Source: JANWYT01 sp046719465
Lineage (GTDB): Bacteria > Chloroflexota > Anaerolineae > Aggregatilineales > Phototrophicaceae
Length of the DNA stretch: 25,414 bases
Reading direction: 5' to 3'
Assembly: GCA_046719465.1 (NCBI GenBank)
Contig: JBDNCV010000047.1
Coordinates: 1 to 25,414 of the forward strand
Each line of letters begins with the position of its first letter. Within the stretch, counting starts at the first letter, position 1. This document shows positions 1 to 7,316 of the stretch, piece after piece. Below the pieces are notes generated by a model that ran no database searches, was not told the origin of the DNA, and was given only the letters and a program-made list of their open reading frames with translations. The translations under genes were made by a program, and so were the position numbers.

Positions 1-561
1 ACGGCCATCACAGGGGATTACTTCGGGTATCAGCGCCGTCCCTCAGAAGCGCACGACAGCTACTTCTTCACGCACTACCCGCACGTGTGGGGCTGGGCAA
101 CGTGGAAGCGCGCATGGTTGCGTTACGACGTGACGATGGCCGCATGGCGCGATCCCGTCAAACGCCAGCGCATCTTGTCGCGGTCTCCGTGGTGGATGCG
201 TCCTTACTGGACGCGCATCTACGACGCGGTGGACAACAACATCATCCGCACTTGGGATTATCAGTGGCTGCTGGCCTGCATGCTGCACGACGGCTTAACA
301 GCCACTCCCTTTGTCAACCTTGTGTCGCACATCGGCATAGGGGAGGGCGCAACCCACTTCAACACAAGCAGCGCCAGCGATGGCATGTCCTTTCGTCCGT
401 TGAAGCCGATTGCGTTCCCGCTGTGCCACCCAGAGGTCAGGCTCAACCCTGCGGCTGAGGCCTACATCAACCGCCTCACATGGCTGACGTCAGGCCAGTT
501 CTTCCCCTTGCGGGTCTATCGTAAAATGAGGCAGATCTTACACGGAGTCAATCGCGCGTGA
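1..561 (+). CDS. HlpA-like nucleotide-diphospho-sugar transferase, C-terminal part (5' end outside window)
   Basis: The frame is open from base 1 to the TGA at 559-561, so only the last 186 residues are visible. The segment SYFFTHYPHVWGWATWKRAW, then a WDYQW motif and VNLVSHIGIGEGATH, is the pattern I know from the C-terminal half of HlpA-like ('hemolytic protein') GT-A-fold sugar transferases. These act in the cytoplasm on cell-surface glycans; the donor and acceptor cannot be read from the sequence. The first internal ATG (base 85) falls inside the conserved block, so it is not the true start. The stop overlaps the start of the methyltransferase gene by 4 bases (GTGA), which indicates translational coupling in a polysaccharide operon. 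The family call is from memory of conserved motifs, not a search. Confidence 0.8.
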   Translation, partial: TAITGDYFGYQRRPSEAHDSYFFTHYPHVWGWATWKRAWLRYDVTMAAWRDPVKRQRILSRSPWWMRPYWTRIYDAVDNNIIRTWDYQWLLACMLHDGLTATPFVNLVSHIGIGEGATHFNTSSASDGMSFRPLKPIAFPLCHPEVRLNPAAEAYINRLTWLTSGQFFPLRVYRKMRQILHGVNRA

Positions 562-1355
562 ACATCATCGTTCGTAAACTCAAAACACTTCGAAAGTTGG
601 TAACCCAGAGAGGCCTTCACGGAACATACCGCTATCTCGCATTTGAAACAGATAATCTTTATGTTGGTGCTGTTGCCGTTTTGAGGGGCAATCGCGTCCA
701 GATTGATGGTTGCTTGATCGATATTGACAATCCTCTCATCCCACTTGTTAGAAAGAGTCAGTTCATTCAAGGACGTTTTGAACAACCTGAACGGAGCGCC
801 ATCAAGCGATTCTTGAATCCTGACAAGCCCGTAGTGGAATTGGGAGGCAGCGTGGGTGTTATCGCTTGTATAACCAACCGCCTTCTGAAAAATCCTGAGA
901 ACCATGTCGTTGTGGAAGCGCATCCACTGTTTGTTGACACGTTGAGAAAAAACAAAGCCCTCAACAAATGCCAGTTCACCATACTACAAGGTGCAATTGC
1001 GTATCACGCACCAAAGGTTTTGTTTGGCGCAAAAGATTTTGGAAGCAGTTTTTACTTGCATTCTGAATCGGCTGTAGAAGTAGAAACCTTGTCCTTATCT
1101 GAAGCCGCCTTTCATCTGGGAGAGGCTAGTTTTCAATTGATTTGTGACATTGAAGGCGCAGAAGTTGACCTTGTTAGTCATGAATTAGAGTTAATAAGGA
1201 AGCGAGTTAGCTTAATGATTGTTGAAATGCATCCACGGGTTGTGGGTGACGCTCAAATCACAGCACTGGTTGACCGCTTAAAGGCTGCTGGTTTTGAGAT
1301 CGTCCATCATGAGGCGGAGGTTTACGTTTGGGAAAATCAAGCGCTGCTGGCCTGA
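558..1355 (+). CDS. FkbM family SAM-dependent methyltransferase
   Basis: A 265-residue protein. Near residue 93 it has a glycine-rich SAM-binding loop (VVELGGSVGVIA). This is followed by an acidic strand end (VVVEAHP) and, in the C-terminal third, LICDIEGAEVDL and LMIVEMHP, all typical of the FkbM fold. Family members O-methylate sugars or other small acceptors; the acceptor here is unknown, but the setting among glycosyltransferases points to methylation of a surface glycan. The GTG start at 558 overlaps the upstream stop in a GTGA arrangement. The gene is visibly AT-richer than its neighbours (bases 601-660 are about 43% GC) and uses codons such as AAA, GAA and TTA freely, which suggests recent acquisition. 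The 3' end overlaps the next gene by 28 bases. Confidence 0.85.
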   Translation: MNIIVRKLKTLRKLVTQRGLHGTYRYLAFETDNLYVGAVAVLRGNRVQIDGCLIDIDNPLIPLVRKSQFIQGRFEQPERSAIKRFLNPDKPVVELGGSVGVIACITNRLLKNPENHVVVEAHPLFVDTLRKNKALNKCQFTILQGAIAYHAPKVLFGAKDFGSSFYLHSESAVEVETLSLSEAAFHLGEASFQLICDIEGAEVDLVSHELELIRKRVSLMIVEMHPRVVGDAQITALVDRLKAAGFEIVHHEAEVYVWENQALLA

Positions 1356-2200
1356 AACTCATCATTGTCACGCCACTCTATCGCCCTCTGTTTGACCGTG
1401 ACGAACAACAAGCGCTAATCCATTTGCTGCATTACCTGCCCGACGTGCCCAAAGCGCTCATCTGCCCCCATCGACTTGAATTTAACAGCAAATGGTTTGA
1501 TCGGGAACCGTTTCCTGATAACTACTTTGCAAACGTGACGGGCTACAATCGCTTGATGCTGTCAGCCGAATTTTACGACCGATTCGCCGCGTATGACTAT
1601 GTGCTGATCGTGCAGCTTGACGCGCTCGTGCTGTCAAGCAACATCGAGTCTTTTCTACAGCTGAATGTAGATTATATGGGCGCCCCATGGTTCAAAGATC
1701 AATCTCAACCAGAGAAGGGTTTTTTGGGAGCAGGCAACGGAGGGCTTTCGCTGCGGCGAGTCGCCGCTTGTCGACAAGCGCTCAACTCAGCTAAGTTGAG
1801 CGTTAAACGGGCAATTCAGCTTTTGGGCGATTGGCAGGATGAATGGATGCTTGATCTGCAACGTGATCTGCCACCCATGCGCTTGCTGAAAAAGATCAAC
1901 TTCATCCGCAAGACATGGACACGAGGAAACCACTTTATTGATCAATTTGAATGGAACGAGGATTACTTCTGGGCGCTTCGAGTGCCTTTTTTAGTGGACA
2001 ATTTCCGCGTCGCCAGCGTCGAACAAAGCTTACGCTTTGCGTTTGAGATGTTCCCCACCTACTGCCTACATCACAACAACCAACAACTGCCGTTCGGCTG
2101 CCACGCATGGGCCAAGTACGATCGCGCATTTTGGGAGCCGCACTTGCTCCCTATAGATGCAATTTCTGTTACACTGGATAAGATTGTTCAATTCACCTAA
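1328..2200 (+). CDS. DUF5672 domain protein, probable glycosyltransferase
   Basis: A 290-residue protein. It carries the blocks I associate with DUF5672: YDYVLIVQLDALVL (about residues 89-102, with a DxD-like acidic end to the strand), GAGNGGLSLR, NEDYFW, LRFAFE and LPFGCHAW. DUF5672 is regarded as a GT-A-like sugar transferase domain found in glycan clusters; donor and acceptor are unknown. The start is a TTG at 1328. I chose it because a clean GGAGG (1316-1320) lies 7 bases upstream, and no ATG occurs in frame before the first conserved strand (LKLIIVTPLY). It overlaps the methyltransferase gene by 28 bases and is followed after 2 bases by the GT2 gene. Base composition is lower in GC than in the GT2 gene downstream. 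Confidence 0.8.
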   Translation: MGKSSAAGLKLIIVTPLYRPLFDRDEQQALIHLLHYLPDVPKALICPHRLEFNSKWFDREPFPDNYFANVTGYNRLMLSAEFYDRFAAYDYVLIVQLDALVLSSNIESFLQLNVDYMGAPWFKDQSQPEKGFLGAGNGGLSLRRVAACRQALNSAKLSVKRAIQLLGDWQDEWMLDLQRDLPPMRLLKKINFIRKTWTRGNHFIDQFEWNEDYFWALRVPFLVDNFRVASVEQSLRFAFEMFPTYCLHHNNQQLPFGCHAWAKYDRAFWEPHLLPIDAISVTLDKIVQFT

Positions 2201-2202
2201 CT

Positions 2203-3117
2203 GTGCGGGATAGTTCCATGCCCCCCCTCGTCACCGTTGTAACGCCGTGCTACAACAGCGCCCGCTTCATCGAGGAGACGATCCAATCTGTCCTCGCGCA
2301 GACCTACCCGCACCTCGAGTATATCATCATGGACGGGGGTTCCACAGACGGCACGGTCGAGATTGCCCAGCGCTACGCCGACCGGCTGACGCTCATCAGC
2401 GAGAAAGACCGCGGCCAAACACACGCCATCAACAAGGGTTGGGCGCGCGCGCAGGGGCAAATCCTCGCATGGCTCAACGCTGACGACCTCTACTACCCCG
2501 ACACCGTGGCCACCGCCGTCGCCGCGCTGGAGGCGCACCCAGAGGTGGGTTGGGTGTATGGCAACGGCACAATGCTCGACGCAGAGGGGCAGCCCATGCC
2601 CTTCCGCCACCCTGTCCAGCCGTGGAACTACGAGGGGCTGCTGCGCGATCACTGCTACATCATTCAGCCCACTGTGTTCTTGCGCCGCGCCGTCTTTGAA
2701 GCCGCTGGTGAACTAGACGAAACGCTGCACTACTCGATGGACTACGAGTATTGGCTGCGCATTGGGCGCGATCATCCCGCGGTGTATGAGCCGCGCGTGC
2801 GTGCTGCTGTGAAGATCTTCCGCCAGACCAAGACGCGCAGCGGGGGCTATCCGCGCATGGTCGAGATTGAGGCCATGCTGCGCAAGTATGGAGCAGTTGA
2901 CCTGCCGCGCGGGATGCGCCATGAGTGGGTGATGGCTAGCGTCGATCAACTCGTGCGAGAGGTGCGACAAGGGCATTGGCGCGCTGTGCCCGCAGCGATG
3001 AAAGCGCTGCTGCGCTATCCGTCGGCGCTGCCGCGTGGGGCCGCCAAAGCGCTGTTCGACGCGCTTATCCCCCCTGCGCTGGAGACGCGGATTCGGCAGC
3101 GCTTCGTGCGGGCGTAG
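2203..3117 (+). CDS. Glycosyltransferase family 2
   Basis: A 304-residue cytoplasmic GT2 enzyme with inverting GT-A architecture. It starts with the nucleotide-binding strand TVVTPCYNS, has IIMDGGSTDGT, and the metal-binding acidic motif in AWLNADDLYYPD. The acceptor-side motif MDYEYWLRI holds the likely catalytic acid region. The last 80 residues are basic with no evident membrane segment. The longest frame begins with a GTG at 2203, but an ATG at 2218 (protein start MPPLVTVV) sits at the usual distance from the first strand and is an equally good or better start. Neither has a strong Shine-Dalgarno sequence. The gene is GC-rich like most of the window, unlike the two genes upstream, and is followed after 6 bases by the GT4 gene. 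Confidence 0.9.
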   Translation: MRDSSMPPLVTVVTPCYNSARFIEETIQSVLAQTYPHLEYIIMDGGSTDGTVEIAQRYADRLTLISEKDRGQTHAINKGWARAQGQILAWLNADDLYYPDTVATAVAALEAHPEVGWVYGNGTMLDAEGQPMPFRHPVQPWNYEGLLRDHCYIIQPTVFLRRAVFEAAGELDETLHYSMDYEYWLRIGRDHPAVYEPRVRAAVKIFRQTKTRSGGYPRMVEIEAMLRKYGAVDLPRGMRHEWVMASVDQLVREVRQGHWRAVPAAMKALLRYPSALPRGAAKALFDALIPPALETRIRQRFVRA

Positions 3118-3123
3118 GCAGGC

Positions 3124-4296
3124 ATGATGCGCATCTGGCAGCTTGACCCGGCCAACCTCACTCCTTATTACAACCTTGCGATTTGTGAGGCATTGGCACA
3201 AGCAGGTGCCCACGTGACTTATTTCACGTCACCTTTTCTCTACGATGCACTGCCTCTTTCGACATCGTTCACGACAGAGTATCTGTATTTTCGTGGTGTG
3301 TCACAGCCGTGGTTGAAACAAACGCCACGCCTACGGCAAGCACTACGTGGGCTGACATACCCGCTAGGACATTGGGAACTCATCCGACGGGCGCAGCAGC
3401 AGCCGCCTGACGTGCTGCACATCCAATGGAGCCGCCTACCGCGCCTCGATCACTGGATGATACAGTCTATGAAGAAGCTGAAAATTCCTATCGTCCACAC
3501 TGTGCACGATGTTGTGCCACTTTTCGATGCTTCGCTGCGGCAAACGTTGGAGCGCGTCTATCAGTCGGTGGATGCCTTGATTGTCCACGGTGAAACCAAC
3601 CGGCGAGACTTGCTCACAACCTATCCATCCTTGCGCGAACACGTAACTATCTTAACCCTGCCACACATTGAGCTTACCGAATTTCAGTCACCAGCAAACG
3701 CCACACCTGAGCAGGCGCGTCGTAAACTCGACTTGCCGAATGATGCGTTCGTAATCGGCTTCTTTGGGGTCATCAAGACTTACAAAGGCCTCGATGTACT
3801 AACCACAGCATGGCCACACGTGCAAGCCGCGTTGCCCAAGGCACACCTGCTCATCGCAGGTAAACCGGATGGCCCTGCCGAGGCAGCCTTGTTGCATGAA
3901 CTAAAAAAGCTACCAAAGACGCATGTTGCGGATTTTTTCATCCCTCTATCGGACGTGTGGGCCTACCACATCGCATCTGATATCATGGTCTTTCCCTATC
4001 ACAGCATAACCCAGAGTGGCGCACTCATCAGCGCAATGAGCTATGGTGTACCGATCATTGTGACGGATGTCGGCGGCTTGCCGGAACTAGTAGATGGCAA
4101 CGGTTGGGTCATTCCCAAAAACGATCCTGAAGCGCTCGCACAGACAATCATCAATGCACTATCCAACGCCGACACGCTGAGACTAATGGGCGCGCGCTCC
4201 CGCGAGATCATCCAAGAACAGCATAGCCGGGCAGCTGTTGCTCAGCAACTGTTGGCGCTGTATCAATCGATTATTCGGTCGTTAAACACTGGCTGA
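3124..4296 (+). CDS. Glycosyltransferase family 4 (GT-B fold)
   Basis: A 390-residue GT-B enzyme. The N-terminal acceptor domain is recognisable by PPDVLHIQW and VHTVHDVVPLF. The donor domain begins at about residue 210 with VIGFFGVIKTYKGLDVL and has LLIAGKPDG, then VFPYHSITQSGALISAMSYG and PIIVTDVGGLPELVDG. The first glutamate of the usual EX7E motif is not seen: the segment reads QSGALISAM, as in a known subset of GT4 enzymes with a SATQSG-type loop. The enzyme probably adds a sugar to the lipid-linked glycan made by this cluster. The start ATG at 3124 has a second ATG directly after it; GGCAGGC precedes them. Composition is somewhat AT-richer than the GT2 gene. The last 26 bases overlap the convergent regulator gene. 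Confidence 0.9.
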   Translation: MMRIWQLDPANLTPYYNLAICEALAQAGAHVTYFTSPFLYDALPLSTSFTTEYLYFRGVSQPWLKQTPRLRQALRGLTYPLGHWELIRRAQQQPPDVLHIQWSRLPRLDHWMIQSMKKLKIPIVHTVHDVVPLFDASLRQTLERVYQSVDALIVHGETNRRDLLTTYPSLREHVTILTLPHIELTEFQSPANATPEQARRKLDLPNDAFVIGFFGVIKTYKGLDVLTTAWPHVQAALPKAHLLIAGKPDGPAEAALLHELKKLPKTHVADFFIPLSDVWAYHIASDIMVFPYHSITQSGALISAMSYGVPIIVTDVGGLPELVDGNGWVIPKNDPEALAQTIINALSNADTLRLMGARSREIIQEQHSRAAVAQQLLALYQSIIRSLNTG

Positions 4297-7165
4297 GTTG
4301 TTTCACCAAATGTGACAGGCTATCCTGCAGCGGCTCCCTCCCCCCGTCGCCCGCGCGGCGGCGATAGTCGGCCTCGGTGGCGGGATGGGTGGCGACGAGC
4401 GCGCGCAATCGCTCCGCCAGCGCGGCGTGGCCGTGGGCGGCGCACCACGCCGCCCCTGCAAACAGCGCCACCAGCAGCAGCGGCTCGGATTGGGTCGCTT
4501 GGGCCTCGGTCAGGGCTTGGGCCAGCGAGGCGCGGGCGGTTGAGTCGCGCAGGGCAGTTTGGGCCAGCGCCAGCGTCGCCAGCGCATAGGTCGCCGCGCG
4601 GCGATCATGAATGCGCTGCGCGAGCGCCAGCGCCTGCCGCGCCAGCTCCGCCGCGCGCTGCGGGTTGCCGAGCTGCAAGTGCACGTCCGCGCGGTTGTAG
4701 AGCGTCATGGTCTGTCCAGAGATAAAGCCCGCCTGCTCTGCGAGCTGCTGCGCTTCCAGCAGATGCGGGAGCGCCCCTGTCAGATCGCCGCGCAGGGCGC
4801 AGATCGTCCCCAAGCCGTTCTTGATGTGGTAGTGCGCCATGCGGTCGTTGATCTGCTGCGCGAGCACATCGGCCTCTTGGAGCGCCGCTTGGGCGCGGTC
4901 AAGGTCGCCGGTGCGCGTGTAGACCGAGCCGAGGTTCACCAGCGGCTTGATGCGCTCCACGCGCCCCAGATCGCGGTAGAGGGCAGCGCAGCGCTCCAAC
5001 GTGCCTAGCGCTTCGTGGGTCTGCCCGGTGTAAAGCAGGGCGATCCCCAGCGCGTTGAGGGCAAAGGCCAGATGCTCCGCGGGGGCGGAGGCTGATTCCA
5101 GCGCGCGCACAGCGACCTCCGCACTGGTCAACGCCTCCGAGACGCGCCCCAAACGCAGCAGCACGCCCGCCTCATGCGCCCGCAGCCGCCCCAGCAGCGT
5201 CCCTTCCTGCGGTGCATCGAGCGAGAGCGCCAGCTGATCCGCCGCCATGTGGAAGAAGGCTTGCCCCTCCGCGTAAAGGGCGCTGGCCTCGTAGTAGCGG
5301 TGCATCGTGTGGGTCATACGCTCGATCAACGCAAGGTCGCGCGCCGCCACCGCCTGCCCCCATAAGTGGCGCAGGTGGTCGATCTCGGCGCTCATCAACG
5401 CCAGCGCTGCCGGAATGTCGCGGGCGGTGAAGGCCTGCTCGGCCTCGGCCAGCCGTTCGACATAATAGGCCGCATACTGCTGCATAAGTGCCGCTGCATC
5501 GCCCAGCTGTTCGCGGGCGTAACGCTGGATCACGGCGTGCAGGCTGAAGCGCTCGCCGTGATCGCGCAGCAGAGAGCGCGTCATCAGGCTGCGCAGCATC
5601 CCCGCGTCCACCTCGCAGATGGCGGCTGCGGCCGACGCCGTGAACGGCGCGGCGAAGATCGACAAACGCGCCAACGCCTGCTGCCGCGCAGCGTTCAGCG
5701 CCGCCCACGAGGTGTCAAACACCGCGCGCAGGCTGATGTGGCGCGGCTCGGGGTTGAGCCAGCCGCTGCGCAGCGCGTCGAGGCTTTCCGTAAGTTGATC
5801 GGCCAGTTGAGCCGCTGGCACTTGGCTGAGCAGCGAGGCCGCCAGCTCCAAGCCGAGCGGCAGGCCCTCCAGCAGCGCGCTGATGCGACGCACAGCGGGG
5901 TCGTCCGTCGGCAGGCTGTAGCCCTGCTGGGCGGCGGTTTGCGTCAGCAAGCGCAGGGCAGGCGCGTCGGGCGCGTCCACGGGCAGGCCATCGAGCGGCA
6001 GCACCCACTCCTCGCGCAGCCCCAGCGCCTGCCGCGACGTGACCAGCACGCAGCAGTCCGGGGCTGCCGCAAGGATCTGCGCGACCAAATCAGCCACGCC
6101 CGCGAGATGCTCGGCGTTGTCGAGCAGCAGCAGCAGTTCCCGCTGGGCGAGGTGCTCGAGGACGGCTTGCAGCGGGTTGGGTTGGTTTTGCAGCGATACC
6201 CCCAGCGCCCCCGCCATCGCCGACACAAGATACATCTCGGACGTGAGCGGCGCGAGCGGCACATAGCGCACGCCGTTGATGAAACTGCGGGCGTTCTGGG
6301 CGGCGGCCTCGCGCGCAAGGCGTGACTTGCCGCAGCCGCCGATGCCCGTCAGCGTGATGAGGCGCGCCTCTGGCTGATGCAGCCACGCCCCGATCTGGCG
6401 CAGTTCGTCCTCGCGCCCCACGAAAGCGGTGGAGACTGACGGCAGGTTGTGCAGGGCATCGGCTTGGGCCAAGCGCAGGCGACGTTCCAGCGTTTCCGTC
6501 TCAGCGCTGGGGGGCACGCCCAATTCACGGTCAAGGGTCTGGCGCAGGGTTTGGGCGCTGCTGAGGGCATTGCTGATGTCGCCGCGCCGCGCGAGTGTGC
6601 GCCACAACATGCGATAGGGGCGCTCATCCAACGCGTCATGAGCGATGGCGCGCGTCACGAGCTGCTCCAGCGTCGGCCAGTCGCGGCGGCCATAGGCGGC
6701 TTGGATGTGCTGTTCGAGGCGATGGGTGTAGGCTACGCGGTAACCCTCGCGCCGCGTGAGGATCCACTGCTCCAGCGCGTCGGCGTCGCTGAACGACAGC
6801 CCTTCAAAAAAATCCCCCTGATGCAGGCTGATTACCTCGGCATCGCTGAGCGGGGCGGCGGACTCCAGCGCGGCCACGTCCACCCGCAGCGGGTAATCCG
6901 CGTTCCACTGGACGCTCAATCGATTGACAAGCAGCGCATTCGGCAGCAGCTTCTGCGCGTTGTGCAGCGCCTGCCGCAGGTTGCTCAATGCGCGCTCCGG
7001 TGGCAGTTCCCCCCACAGCAGCGTGGCCAGCGCCTCACGAGAGTGTGGGCGCGGCTCCACAGCCAGATACGCCACCAGCGCCAGCGCCTTTTGTGAGATG
7101 AAGTCGACGACGGGGATGCCGTTGAAGGCAGCGGAGGGATAGCCAAGTAGGGTCAGCGTCAGCAT
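4271..7165 (-). CDS. SARP/BTAD-NB-ARC-TPR (AfsR-like) transcriptional regulator
   Basis: A 964-residue multidomain regulator. Residues 1-95 form a winged-helix OmpR-type DNA-binding domain (SREALATLLWGE, RALSNLRQALHNAQ). Residues about 100-255 form the bacterial transcriptional activator domain (FFEGLSF, RAIAHDALDERPYRMLWRTL). Residues about 260-560 are an NB-ARC type ATPase with Walker A GIGGCGKS (about 274-281), Walker B LLLLLDNAEHL, an RNBS-like VLVTSRQAL and GLPLGLELAASLL. The C-terminal third is TPR-like helical repeats (ALNALGIALLYTGQTHEAL, PLVNLGSVYTRTGDLDRA). Family members are ATP-dependent one-component switches; the ligand is unknown. The start ATG lies 151 bases from the divergent LCCL gene, a natural target candidate. 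The 3' end overlaps the GT4 gene by 26 bases, so there is no room for a separate terminator. Confidence 0.9.
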   Translation of the reverse strand: MLTLTLLGYPSAAFNGIPVVDFISQKALALVAYLAVEPRPHSREALATLLWGELPPERALSNLRQALHNAQKLLPNALLVNRLSVQWNADYPLRVDVAALESAAPLSDAEVISLHQGDFFEGLSFSDADALEQWILTRREGYRVAYTHRLEQHIQAAYGRRDWPTLEQLVTRAIAHDALDERPYRMLWRTLARRGDISNALSSAQTLRQTLDRELGVPPSAETETLERRLRLAQADALHNLPSVSTAFVGREDELRQIGAWLHQPEARLITLTGIGGCGKSRLAREAAAQNARSFINGVRYVPLAPLTSEMYLVSAMAGALGVSLQNQPNPLQAVLEHLAQRELLLLLDNAEHLAGVADLVAQILAAAPDCCVLVTSRQALGLREEWVLPLDGLPVDAPDAPALRLLTQTAAQQGYSLPTDDPAVRRISALLEGLPLGLELAASLLSQVPAAQLADQLTESLDALRSGWLNPEPRHISLRAVFDTSWAALNAARQQALARLSIFAAPFTASAAAAICEVDAGMLRSLMTRSLLRDHGERFSLHAVIQRYAREQLGDAAALMQQYAAYYVERLAEAEQAFTARDIPAALALMSAEIDHLRHLWGQAVAARDLALIERMTHTMHRYYEASALYAEGQAFFHMAADQLALSLDAPQEGTLLGRLRAHEAGVLLRLGRVSEALTSAEVAVRALESASAPAEHLAFALNALGIALLYTGQTHEALGTLERCAALYRDLGRVERIKPLVNLGSVYTRTGDLDRAQAALQEADVLAQQINDRMAHYHIKNGLGTICALRGDLTGALPHLLEAQQLAEQAGFISGQTMTLYNRADVHLQLGNPQRAAELARQALALAQRIHDRRAATYALATLALAQTALRDSTARASLAQALTEAQATQSEPLLLVALFAGAAWCAAHGHAALAERLRALVATHPATEADYRRRAGDGGREPLQDSLSHLVKQLSQCLTTE

Positions 7166-7197
7166 GACAATAAACGATAGATAAACGCTTTGGCGTT

Positions 7198-7203
7198 ATT
7201 GTA
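7198..7203 (-). promoter_or_regulatory. Possible -10 element (TACAAT) for the SARP regulator gene
   Basis: On the - strand the hexamer TACAAT (5 of 6 matches to TATAAT) lies 33 bases upstream of the regulator ATG. I could not find a convincing -35 hexamer at 16-18 bases, so this is a weak prediction based on one element only. Confidence 0.3.
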
Positions 7204-7263
7204 CCAGAAGCTGAAAAAAGCAATGCGCAGGCAAAGTGTCTATTTCATGCTACTCTCTATGAG

Positions 7264-7280
7264 AGGCGTTATGAACGCCT
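7264..7280 (+). promoter_or_regulatory. Inverted repeat AGGCGTT-ATG-AACGCCT upstream of the LCCL gene
   Basis: A perfect 7-bp stem with a 3-base loop, followed by TTGATTGTTTT, lies in the leader 37 bases before the GTG start of the LCCL gene. A second, shorter inverted repeat sharing the core GGCGTTAT (AACGC-TTTG-GCGTT, 7184-7197) lies next to the start of the divergent regulator. The pair could be operators for the regulator or an attenuator-like hairpin. The sequence shows only the symmetry; the role is inference. Confidence 0.35.
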
Positions 7281-7316
7281 TTGATTGTTTTCCATAAAAG
7301 CTTAGGAGTAATCACC

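Noticed and set aside
5366..6325. 319-codon + strand frame inside the SARP regulator gene
   Set aside because: Low-complexity Arg/Gln-rich translation with no motifs; antisense to the NB-ARC region.
7281..7316. Upstream TTG start for the LCCL protein
   Set aside because: It would add 12 residues before the signal peptide and has no ribosome binding site, while the GTG at 7317 has TAGGAG at 8 bases.
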